DNA of 64,000 nt from Lonsdalea populi (GTDB taxonomy: Bacteria > Pseudomonadota > Gammaproteobacteria > Enterobacterales > Enterobacteriaceae), in assembly GCF_015999465.1 (NCBI RefSeq), contig NZ_CP065534.1, positions 2,604,001 through 2,668,000 on the forward strand, written 5' to 3'. Within the stretch, counting starts at the first letter, position 1. Each line of letters opens with the position of its first letter. The notes below the pieces were generated by a model. The model was not told where the DNA came from and did not search any database. It saw nothing but the letters and a program-made list of their open reading frames with translations. Shown here piece after piece: positions 39,221-46,278 of this stretch. Made by a program: the position numbers and the translations under genes.

Positions 39221-40615
39221 TCACATACTGACGATGTTGACCTGTGCATCTCCTGCCGAAGAGAAGGTCACAAACGTGCAGGACTCACCCGAACTGAAAA
39301 ACAGCTCAATGACGCCGTAATCAATAAACATGTTCATCCACATGATATCTTTGCTCAGCGTAAAGGTATGCGGTTTTTCAAATTCGACAATTCCCACTGC
39401 TTTCCTCGACCGACGAAGGATGTTGCATTCGCGTATCGCAGGGGTATAGGTCACGACAAAATTCCAGTCAGTACCGCCGACCTCAATTTTGATCTCGCTG
39501 GCGGTACTGCTCTGAAAGTCAAAGCCGATGTAGCCCCGGCCATCAATGACCAATGGCAGCGCGGTATCTCCACTATCGAGAGTTTCAGTGATTTCTGAAA
39601 CAATCTCATCCGAGAATGAAAATACGGGTTTATTTTCAATGTAGTATTCATCGTTCACATAGCGTAGTTTGAGTTTACGCATGAGAGACGCAATGCCGAT
39701 GTTGCTGGATTTGTCGATGATGGGCTGGGCCTCTTTATCCTGCCAGTAGCCCCAGTTCGAAGCCCATCCCAGGCAATACAACCGGTCATGACTTATGGTC
39801 TCATCATACCCAGCGCGCGCGCCGTAGAAATCTGGCCCATTGTCGATCACCACCGGCGCAGGCGTTTCAATATTACCGAACACCATCGTGTCGTAGTCCA
39901 ACGTCCCGACGTGTATAAACGTCCCCGTCGTCCCTAATGTTCCGCCGTTAGCACCGAACACCAGCACGGACTTGTTATATCCCAGATCGCCGCAGCGAAT
40001 ATCCAGCAACGTAGGACACTCGATCAACCCCATGTCTTTGATGATGACACTGTCGACATAGGTAAACGGTGCTTTACCCGTGCGGGAACGGTAAATGCCG
40101 ATCTTGTCGCCTTCGGCGAGATAGATATATACCCAACCATTCTGGATAAACGCGAAAGGGTCGCGGTAATTATCCAACCGGAGATTGTTAGGTTGTACGG
40201 GATTAGACTCGCAGGGTGAAAAAGTATAGCCCTTATCGTCGGAGTACCACAGATTCGTGGTCTGCAATCCATCGATATAGCTGGTGACATAGGCTAGCCA
40301 GGCACCCTCGCCATAACCCACAAGGTTACCCTGATCGATGACCACCGACCCCGTAGCGATATCACCCTGCGGCGTTTTATATTTCGGGATGGCTACCCCG
40401 TGATCTTCGAATTTGACCCAGTCAGACGTCGTGAAATGACGCCATTCTGTGCCATTTCCTCCCCACACATAGTCTCCATTCCAAAGGTAATATCCATGCC
40501 ACAGGGCGTTATCGCTGTCGTAAATGAATGTCTGAATGTCATTCATGAAGCCCGGTTCTTTACTGGATAGATGAAAACCGTTGCTGAAAACACGTTGCTC
40601 AATGACTTCGGACAT
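39221..40615 (-). CDS. Glycoside hydrolase family 32 protein (fructan/sucrose-type)
   Basis: A five-bladed beta-propeller glycosidase of 464 residues with a C-terminal beta-sandwich from about 320. All three GH32 catalytic motifs are present: the nucleophile D26 in FMND, the stabiliser in YRDP (D152) and the acid/base E199 in IECP. DFYGARAG (262-269) and LGWASNW (282-288) fit the family. The first motif departs from the usual WMNDPNG (here FMNDIQT), so the subsite preference may differ. No signal peptide is seen, so the protein should be cytosolic and act on an imported or phosphorylated fructoside; no transporter or PTS gene is adjacent. A good GAGAGGGG site precedes ATG 40615. It is divergent from a phage-type repressor gene, which probably controls it. 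Confidence 0.88.
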   Translation of the reverse strand: MSEVIEQRVFSNGFHLSSKEPGFMNDIQTFIYDSDNALWHGYYLWNGDYVWGGNGTEWRHFTTSDWVKFEDHGVAIPKYKTPQGDIATGSVVIDQGNLVGYGEGAWLAYVTSYIDGLQTTNLWYSDDKGYTFSPCESNPVQPNNLRLDNYRDPFAFIQNGWVYIYLAEGDKIGIYRSRTGKAPFTYVDSVIIKDMGLIECPTLLDIRCGDLGYNKSVLVFGANGGTLGTTGTFIHVGTLDYDTMVFGNIETPAPVVIDNGPDFYGARAGYDETISHDRLYCLGWASNWGYWQDKEAQPIIDKSSNIGIASLMRKLKLRYVNDEYYIENKPVFSFSDEIVSEITETLDSGDTALPLVIDGRGYIGFDFQSSTASEIKIEVGGTDWNFVVTYTPAIRECNILRRSRKAVGIVEFEKPHTFTLSKDIMWMNMFIDYGVIELFFSSGESCTFVTFSSAGDAQVNIVSM

Positions 40616-40850
40616 AGTGAAACCCCTCTCGTTGACTCATAACCCACCTTCGGCATACACGGGCGAAGACTTTTTCTAATGATCCCAGCGTGTCCGATTT
40701 GTTTAACTCGCTGCGTCGGACGCCGCAGTTTCCTGACAGTAAGGCGCGAAAAGCAGCAAATCCGCCCCCTGTCATCTTGGGCATACGCGGCCAATCACGC
40801 TGTAACGAATTGGCAGCGTTGATTGTTAGTACGTTGATAAAAGTTGTCAT
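40599..40850 (-). CDS. Small hypothetical protein upstream of the GH32 gene
   Basis: An 83-codon ORF whose ATG at 40850 has GGAG five bases upstream, a better start signal than most spurious ORFs. It is basic (about 12 Arg/Lys), with no signal peptide, no membrane segment and no recognised family. Its last 17 bases overlap the start of the GH32 gene, and the GH32 ribosome site lies inside it, so it could be translated first and couple to the enzyme. It may equally be a leader with no protein function, or a remnant. Confidence 0.35.
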   Translation of the reverse strand: MTTFINVLTINAANSLQRDWPRMPKMTGGGFAAFRALLSGNCGVRRSELNKSDTLGSLEKVFARVCRRWVMSQREGFHYVRSH

Positions 40851-40874
40851 ATTGGCTCCATGTTGGTTGATGAC

Positions 40875-40945
40875 AACTTAAAGTTACAATTCTCCGCCAG
40901 AATTACAAGTATTAATTTAAATGCTAATTTAAATATAAACTTGTA
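40875..40945. promoter_or_regulatory. Cluster of inverted repeats, probable operator of the S24 repressor
   Basis: Between the small ORF and the repressor gene lie AACTT-A-AAGTT (40875-40885), AATTCT-N5-AGAATT (40888-40904) and TACAAGT...ACTTGTA (40904-40910 with 40939-40945, perfect arms 28 bases apart). The last pair encloses a direct repeat of TAATTTAAAT. Such clustered palindromes in a divergent promoter are typical of phage-like repressors. Confidence 0.6.
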
Positions 40946-40956
40946 GCATTAAAGAT

Positions 40957-41682
40957 ATGAACGGAAAAAACCGCCTCACTACGGCATCGCGCATCGCGCA
41001 ATTACTCACAGAGAAGGACTGGAATCAGTCTATTCTGGCCCGCAAACTGACGATTTCACCTCAGGCTGTACAAGGCTGGGTGTCAGGTAGAACGACGCCG
41101 CGCGGCTCTCACCTGCAAAAGCTGTCCCAGGTCAGCGGCTATCCGGAACACTGGTTTTTCATGCCCCGGGAAGACGACAAAGACACCGTGATTAGTCCCA
41201 ATATGTCTCCGGCGGCACCGCTGCCCGTGAAGCGCCCGGAGTGCCAACGTTATCGCGTGGATATGCTCGCCGTTCAGGTCAGCGCGGGGAATGGCATCGT
41301 GTCATCATCCGAGTTTGTTGAAACCGTCAAAGCCATTGAATACACCCATGAGCAGGCACGGATGCTGTTTGGCGGCAAACCCGCCAGCGCCATTAAAATG
41401 GTGACGGTTAAAGGTGACAGCATGGCGTCTACCATCGAACCGGGGGATATGATCTTTGTCGATGTATCCGTCAATACTTTCGATGGAGATGGGATCTATG
41501 TGTTTGTCTTCGGCAATATGCTGTATGTCAAACGGCTGCAAATGCTGAAACATCGGCTGCTGGTTCTTTCCGACAACCCTAAATATCAGTCCTGGCACAT
41601 CGAAGATGGGGAGCAGGAAGAACTCCATATCATTGCGAAAGTGCTGCTCAGTCAGTCAGTTAACTTCAAACGTTTCGGTTAA
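40957..41682 (+). CDS. Phage-type XRE/S24 (LexA-like) repressor
   Basis: A 241-residue transcriptional repressor with a self-cleavage domain. The N-terminal helix-turn-helix (about 10-60) reads NQSILARKLTISPQAVQGW. The C-terminal S24 peptidase domain has the nucleophile S155 in KGDSM and the base K192 in LYVKRL. An Ala110-Gly111 pair in VSAGNG is the expected cleavage site, so RecA-stimulated inactivation is plausible. It closely resembles lambda-type prophage CI repressors but stands alone, without integrase, Cro or phage structural genes nearby. It is divergent from the small ORF and GH32 gene, with palindromes between. The Shine-Dalgarno is weak. Confidence 0.9.
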   Translation: MNGKNRLTTASRIAQLLTEKDWNQSILARKLTISPQAVQGWVSGRTTPRGSHLQKLSQVSGYPEHWFFMPREDDKDTVISPNMSPAAPLPVKRPECQRYRVDMLAVQVSAGNGIVSSSEFVETVKAIEYTHEQARMLFGGKPASAIKMVTVKGDSMASTIEPGDMIFVDVSVNTFDGDGIYVFVFGNMLYVKRLQMLKHRLLVLSDNPKYQSWHIEDGEQEELHIIAKVLLSQSVNFKRFG

Positions 41683-42033
41683 GCCACACAGTAGAAGTTG
41701 CAGACCGTCTGACAAAATAGTTGCTTTAATCGCTCGCCGCATAGGCATAACCTAAAACCCTAGACATTTCGCCCTGACGTCCTTAATCCGAAAGAATCCT
41801 GCCAATAAAACACCGGGAATGAAGCGTGTTCCAGCGTCACGTTGCTCGAGAAAAAACGGGCGTACTGATGACGGCAAAAATTTTAACGGTAGTACAGCGA
41901 GGATGTGCAGGCTCATGCTAAACAGCACAGCGCAATGACATGATATAAAAGAAAAACAATGCTAGGGGGATGTTCGCGCGTAGGATAACGCAAAGGAAAA
42001 AGGGGCTGCTATTAAGCAACCCCTTGAAATGTA
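41683..42033. other. Intergenic region between the repressor and tRNA-Ser
   Basis: A 351-base stretch with no ORF and no integrase remnant recognised. It contains the tRNA terminator at its right end. No second copy of the tRNA 3' end (possible attL/attR) was noticed in it. Confidence 0.5.
41997..42027 (-). terminator. Terminator of the tRNA-Ser gene
   Basis: AAGGGGCTGCT/AGCAACCCCTT stem (one mismatch) around an ATTA loop; on the minus strand it ends in TTTTTCC. It lies just downstream of the tRNA 3' end. Confidence 0.8.
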
Positions 42034-42121
42034 TGGCGGAGGAGTAGAGATTCGAACTCTAGAACGGTTTCCCGTCGCCGGTTTTCAAGACCGGTGCCTT
42101 CAACCACTCGGCCACTCCTCC
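42034..42121 (-). tRNA. serT: tRNA-Ser (anticodon UGA)
   Basis: An 88-nt class II tRNA. The acceptor arms are GGAGGAG (5') and CTCCTCC (3'), ending in an encoded GCCA. The anticodon loop CTTGAAA gives UGA, the T-arm loop is TTCGAAT, and the long variable arm of tRNA-Ser is present. It lies 5' to and divergent from yccA, as serT does in E. coli. Confidence 0.97.
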
Positions 42122-42355
42122 GCAACGAGGCGAACTATAAACAGAGCGCCCGATATTGTAAAGCGACAACCGGTTCGATTGCCTTAAAAATAGGCTGATA
42201 GAGATTAAATGGGTGCAAAATCATCATTTAGCTCACGCCTTCTTCTGTCTGCGCCGGTGAAAACAAGTAAAGAAGGGTAAAACACCTTTAATCACACAGC
42301 GTGACTACCTAATCTAGGCATGAAATAAAGACCCCTTAAAGAGAGAGTCGCCACT

Positions 42356-43015
42356 ATGGATCGCATTGTTACCTCAACATCACGTGAACAATCGCTGCTG
42401 AGCACCCATAAAGTCCTGCGCAATACCTATTTTCTTCTGTCACTGACATTGGGATTTTCCGCCGTCACCGCAACGCTCAGCACCGTCTTCAAACTACCCG
42501 CCCCCGGCCTATTGCTGATGGTGGCGGGATTCTATGGCCTGATGTTCTTAACCTACAAACTGGCGAACAGCCCAGCGGGGATACTGGCTGTTTTCGCGCT
42601 GACCGGCTTTATGGGATATACCCTTGGTCCGATGCTGAGCACGCTCATCGCGTCCGGCGCGGGCGACATCATCATGCTGGCCTTGGGCGGCACCGCGCTG
42701 GTGTTCTTCTGCTGTTCCGCATACGTACTGACCACGCGTAAAGATATGTCTTTCCTGTCCGGAATGATGATCACCGGTTTTGTCGTGCTGCTGGTCGCCA
42801 CCATCGCCAACTTGTTCCTGCACATTCCCGCGTTGCAGATGGCGATTAGCGTTATGTTTATTCTGTTCTCCGCCGGCGCCATTTTGTGGGAAACCAGTAA
42901 CATCATTCACGGTGGCGAAACCAACTACGTTCGCGCCACCGTCAGCCTGTACGTTTCCATCTACAACGTATTCGTCAGCCTGTTGAGCTTGCTGGGTATG
43001 AGTCGCAGCAACTAG
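42356..43015 (+). CDS. yccA: FtsH-modulating inner-membrane protein YccA (Bax inhibitor-1 family)
   Basis: An inner-membrane protein of 219 residues, the same length as in E. coli, with about seven membrane segments. In E. coli it is a substrate and modulator of the FtsH protease and protects SecY when translocons jam. The N-terminus [25 protein letters not shown] (cytosolic tail for FtsH in E. coli; continuous) is conserved. It is preceded by serT and followed by a strong terminator. Confidence 0.96.
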   Translation: MDRIVTSTSREQSLLSTHKVLRNTYFLLSLTLGFSAVTATLSTVFKLPAPGLLLMVAGFYGLMFLTYKLANSPAGILAVFALTGFMGYTLGPMLSTLIASGAGDIIMLALGGTALVFFCCSAYVLTTRKDMSFLSGMMITGFVVLLVATIANLFLHIPALQMAISVMFILFSAGAILWETSNIIHGGETNYVRATVSLYVSIYNVFVSLLSLLGMSRSN

Positions 43016-43042
43016 CGCTACGTACTTCCCCATCTCGTCAGA

Positions 43043-43066
43043 GCCCCACTCCGGTGGGGTTTTTGT
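43043..43066 (+). terminator. Terminator of yccA
   Basis: GCCCCAC/GTGGGGT stem with TCCG loop followed by TTTTTGTTTTG, 28 bases after the yccA stop. Confidence 0.92.
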
Positions 43067-43135
43067 TTTGGTGCCTCCTTCCCTGAGCCAGAAATTTGGT
43101 AAACTGGGCGCGTTTTAACGTCATTCCGAGGTGTT

Positions 43136-43465
43136 ATGTTTACGTTTGAAGGCCGCGTCATCGAGACAGACGCGCAGGGATATTTGAAAAACAGCCAGGA
43201 CTGGCAGGAAGAGATGGCGCCGTTGCTGGCAGAGCAGGAGGCGATCGCACTCACGGAGGCGCATTGGGAAGTGCTGCGTTTTGTGCGGACGTTTTATCTG
43301 GAGTTCAACACGTCGCCCGCGATCCGCATGCTGGTCAAAGCGATGGCTCAGAAATACGGCGATGAAAAAGGGAATAGCCGCTATCTCTATCGCTTATTCC
43401 CCAAAGGGCCCGCCAAGCAGGCCACCAAAATCGCAGGATTGCCGAAACCGGTGAAGTGCATCTGA
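43136..43465 (+). CDS. tusE: Sulfurtransferase TusE
   Basis: A DsrC-family protein of 109 residues that passes sulfur from TusBCD to MnmA for 2-thiolation of tRNA wobble uridine. The sulfur-carrying Cys is the penultimate residue (PVKCI). The conserved [14 protein letters not shown] and [23 protein letters not shown]-type ending is present (continuous). It converges with acyP, two bases apart. Confidence 0.96.
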   Translation: MFTFEGRVIETDAQGYLKNSQDWQEEMAPLLAEQEAIALTEAHWEVLRFVRTFYLEFNTSPAIRMLVKAMAQKYGDEKGNSRYLYRLFPKGPAKQATKIAGLPKPVKCI

Positions 43466-43467
43466 AT

Positions 43468-43746
43468 TCAATGGCGAATATCAAACGCGCGGTAATCGGT
43501 ATTGCCGTGCGGCTCAATCAATATCCGATCGACGCGAGAATATTTCGGTCCGCCTTTCCTCACCCATTTGAGTATTTTTTCCACCGCTTCTGATTCGCCA
43601 CAGGCCACCAGCTCGACGCTACCGTCATCACAGTTTCTGACGTAGCCGGTCAGCCCTAACATTTGAGCCTGCGCCTGCGTATGAAAACGGAACCCTACTC
43701 CCTGAACTACGCCGTAAACGTAGACTTTCACCGCCACCTGTGACAT
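43468..43746 (-). CDS. acyP: Acylphosphatase
   Basis: A small cytosolic enzyme (92 residues, as in E. coli YccX) that hydrolyses acyl phosphates. Active-site features: [13 protein letters not shown] with the phosphate-binding Arg, and [13 protein letters not shown] with the catalytic Asn. ATG 43746 (MSQVAVKV) gives the family length; the longer start at 43776 would add an Arg/Gly-rich tail. GAGG lies just upstream. Confidence 0.95.
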   Translation of the reverse strand: MSQVAVKVYVYGVVQGVGFRFHTQAQAQMLGLTGYVRNCDDGSVELVACGESEAVEKILKWVRKGGPKYSRVDRILIEPHGNTDYRAFDIRH

Positions 43747-43843
43747 CCCCCCTCCTCGATTTCGTGTTGAAGCCACGTCGTATACCTTGGCCCTTCAGGG
43801 TTTGACCATGTCGAAAACAGATAAAAAACGCCTGTCCGCCACG

Positions 43844-43870
43844 CTTGAAATCGCCGCTGACATACCCATT
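43844..43870 (+). promoter_or_regulatory. Sigma-32 (heat-shock) type promoter of hspQ
   Basis: CTTGAAA (43844-43850) is a perfect sigma-32 -35 element; ACCCATT (43864-43870) lies 13 bases downstream and matches the CCCCATNT -10 element well. It is 35 bases before hspQ, a known heat-shock gene in E. coli. Confidence 0.85.
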
Positions 43871-43904
43871 TATAGTAAGTCAAGTTTGTCTCACGGGAGG
43901 TTAT

Positions 43905-44216
43905 ATGATTATCTGTAAATTTGGCATCGGGCAGCAGATTCGTCATAAGCTGCTGGGATTTCCCGGAGTCGTGGTCGACATCGACCCTGAGTATTCGCTG
44001 GAAAAACCCGCCTGGGAAGAGCTTGCCGCTGCCGAGACGCAGCGTACTGCGCCGTGGTACCACGTGGTCATGCAAGATGAAGCAGGCCAGCCGGTCCATA
44101 CCTATCTGGCGGAAGAACAGTTGCAGCAGGATGAGCATATCGATACGGAATCGGACTCACCGTTGGATGAGCTGGCGGCCCGCATCAAAAGTCGAGCCCC
44201 TAAACTACTGCATTAA
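43905..44216 (+). CDS. hspQ: Heat-shock protein HspQ
   Basis: A 103-residue hemimethylated-DNA-binding-type (YccV) protein; in E. coli it promotes breakdown of a mutant DnaA, and in Yersinia it acts as a specificity factor for Lon. [28 protein letters not shown] and [17 protein letters not shown] match the E. coli protein (first piece continuous). ATG 43905 has GGGAGG four bases upstream, preferred over ATG 43845, which lies within the heat-shock promoter. rlmI, which lies next to it in E. coli, is missing. Confidence 0.95.
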   Translation: MIICKFGIGQQIRHKLLGFPGVVVDIDPEYSLEKPAWEELAAAETQRTAPWYHVVMQDEAGQPVHTYLAEEQLQQDEHIDTESDSPLDELAARIKSRAPKLLH

Positions 44217-44273
44217 CCTCATCGCACACTGCCAGCCTTATCACTTAGCCGCAAAGTCATAAGGCCCGGCAGG

Positions 44274-44693
44274 CTATTTATCCAGTCCCAACCGTGGGAT
44301 TTCAATTTTCGGACAGCGATCCATAATGACCTTTAACCCGGCATCGCTAGCCAGCACCGCAGCCTCTTCGTTAATGACGCCTAACTGCAGCCACAGCACC
44401 TTCGCGCCAATTGCGATGGCGTCTTGCGCCACGCCGAACGCCGCTTCGGGCTGGCGGAAGACATCCACCATATCCACTGTCCGGGGAATATCCTGGAGCG
44501 AGGCATAGGCTGTTTGTCCCAATAGCGTCTTTCCGGCGAGTTTAGGGCTCACCGGGATCACGTCATACCCTTGCCCCAGCAGATAAGCCATGACGCCATA
44601 GCTGGGCCGCGTACTTTTTTCGCTGGCGCCGACCAGTGCGATAGTCTTGACGGAGCCGAGCACCGATTGAATCTCAACGTCGTTCAACATCAT
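44274..44693 (-). CDS. yccU: CoA-binding-domain protein YccU
   Basis: A 139-residue cytosolic protein with a Rossmann-like CoA-binding domain: TIALVGASEKSTRPSYGVM, then GYDVIPVSPKLAGKTLLGQ. The end MDRCPKIEIPRLGLDK equals the E. coli form closely. Its function is unknown. ATG 44693 has GAGG six bases upstream; ATG 44690 is the next in-frame choice. It is convergent with hspQ and divergent from yccT, as in E. coli. Confidence 0.94.
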   Translation of the reverse strand: MMLNDVEIQSVLGSVKTIALVGASEKSTRPSYGVMAYLLGQGYDVIPVSPKLAGKTLLGQTAYASLQDIPRTVDMVDVFRQPEAAFGVAQDAIAIGAKVLWLQLGVINEEAAVLASDAGLKVIMDRCPKIEIPRLGLDK

Positions 44694-44914
44694 GCTACCC
44701 CTCATTGATACAAAGACGATGGTTTCAGTGTATCTCATGTCGCATGTTGGCCGGGCGTCCCGTGAAATATCATTTTCCGCCGGGTCAACAAAACGCTATT
44801 CTTCGCCGTCTTTTTAAACGAAACGCAAACTGCCCGAGGTTTCGCGGCTGAAACTTTGACACAGGCTGCGCCTTATTAAACAATATTGCCGTTGCTGTAT
44901 ATTCTGGGGAAATG

Positions 44915-45586
44915 ATGAAATTCAAGTTTGCCTTTATCAGCCTGTCACTGGTCATGTGCGCAACGCCTGCGATGGCCACGACGTTGAAACTCAGCCCCGA
45001 TGTCGAGCTGATTGTCGTCGATGGCAGAAAGGTTCCCGCCCCGCTGTTAAAAGGCGCGGGAAGTTTGGAATTAAACGGCGGCGACCACCAACTTCTGTTC
45101 CGGGTGAGCAAAACAATCGATGTGCATAAAAGCGTGAAGGGCGTTTTCCACAGCAACGGGCTGATCGCCACATTCAATACTCATAATCAAAGCGCGATCA
45201 CGATCCGCCTGCCGGATCTATCCACGCCAAAGTTACGCAAACAGTTTAAGCAAAAAGCGCACTATCAGTTGGTGGGCGACAACAATCAGCCCATTACCGC
45301 GGCGACCGATCGGATAACGCTGACCGATGCCGATCTGGGCGGAGATATCGAGAAAAAAATGGTCGACTACAATAGCGCAGCCCGCCCGGCCTCGGTCCCG
45401 TCGCTCACCGCCCTACCGCCATCGCAGCCGGTGATGCCGCCTGTAAACGATGTCAATGCCGAGCCGCTGACGCCTGCTGCAGATAAAACCGACCCGTTTA
45501 TCCTGATGCAGTACTGGTTTCAAAAGGCCGACCAGAAAACCCGACAGCGTTTTCTTCAGTGGGCCGCAAGTAAAGACGGCCAATAA
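44915..45586 (+). CDS. yccT: DUF2057 protein YccT (curli-synthesis inhibitor class)
   Basis: A secreted or periplasmic protein of 223 residues with a clear signal peptide (MKFKFAFISLSLVMCATPAMA, cut before TTLKLS). In E. coli the product (CsgI) inhibits curli fibre formation. The core KLSPDVELIVVDGRKV and LNGGDHQLLFRVSKTI are typical. A linker rich in Pro (about 155-185) precedes a short C-terminal helix region. Two ATGs (44912, 44915) are possible. Confidence 0.92.
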   Translation: MKFKFAFISLSLVMCATPAMATTLKLSPDVELIVVDGRKVPAPLLKGAGSLELNGGDHQLLFRVSKTIDVHKSVKGVFHSNGLIATFNTHNQSAITIRLPDLSTPKLRKQFKQKAHYQLVGDNNQPITAATDRITLTDADLGGDIEKKMVDYNSAARPASVPSLTALPPSQPVMPPVNDVNAEPLTPAADKTDPFILMQYWFQKADQKTRQRFLQWAASKDGQ

Positions 45587-45705
45587 TCGCCCTCGTGCAC
45601 AGACGTTGAAAACGATCGCAACGGTCCGCCCAGGCATTCACCCTTTTCTGTTTCAATTAAAAATCTGGTTTTGTCACCTGACAAACGCACAGTGCTAAGG
45701 AAGCC

Positions 45706-46173
45706 ATGATGGAGCTTAAGCTCACTACCCGTCAAATCGAAGCGCACAAGCATATTGCGCTGGTCGCGCACGATCACTGCAAAGAGTCGCTGCTGGAATG
45801 GATCGCCGCCAATAAACCTAAGCTCGCCGGACACCACCTCTATGCGACGGGAACGACCGGTAACCTGATTGAGCTCCACACCGGCCTGCCGGTTAAAAGC
45901 ATGATGAGCGGACCGATGGGAGGCGATCAGCAGGTCGGCGCGCTGATCGCGGAGAGTAAGATCGACATGATGATATTCTTCTGGGATCCGCTGAATGCCG
46001 TACCGCACGACCCGGACGTGAAGGCGCTGCTGCGTCTGGCCACCGTCTGGAATATTCCGGTCGCCACCAACCGCTCCACGGCGGATTTCCTGGTGAACTC
46101 CGATATGTTCACTCAGCCCGTCGACATCGCCATTCCCGACTATCAGCGCTACCTGCAGGCCCGCCTGAGATAA
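45706..46173 (+). CDS. mgsA: Methylglyoxal synthase
   Basis: Turns dihydroxyacetone phosphate into methylglyoxal and phosphate, a bypass of lower glycolysis in the cytoplasm. 155 residues (E. coli 152). The active-site features are ALVAHDHCK with its His and Asp, [11 protein letters not shown] for phosphate binding, [12 protein letters not shown] with the catalytic Asp, and [18 protein letters not shown] with the second His. AAGGA lies before the double ATG start. It converges with helD. Confidence 0.97.
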   Translation: MMELKLTTRQIEAHKHIALVAHDHCKESLLEWIAANKPKLAGHHLYATGTTGNLIELHTGLPVKSMMSGPMGGDQQVGALIAESKIDMMIFFWDPLNAVPHDPDVKALLRLATVWNIPVATNRSTADFLVNSDMFTQPVDIAIPDYQRYLQARLR

Positions 46174-46180
46174 TCGTCAT

Positions 46181-46210
46181 GCGGGCCGCTGTTGGCCCGC
46201 GTTCATCCTT
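46181..46210 (+). terminator. Terminator of mgsA
   Basis: GCGGGCC/GGCCCGC 7-bp perfect stem with a 6-base loop, eight bases after the stop. The following tail is only moderately T-rich. Confidence 0.65.
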
Positions 46211-46278
46211 AGATCCCCGTCACCGACTCACCTGCCGCCGCAATAGGCTTCGATCGCGGCGGGTGTTTCCCGATTGAT

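Noticed and set aside
43728-44138. 136-codon ORF on the minus strand near hspQ, considered as an rlmI remnant
   Set aside because: NPEGPRY resembles the YPEGLY end of RlmI only by chance; the rest does not align and most of the ORF is antisense to hspQ.
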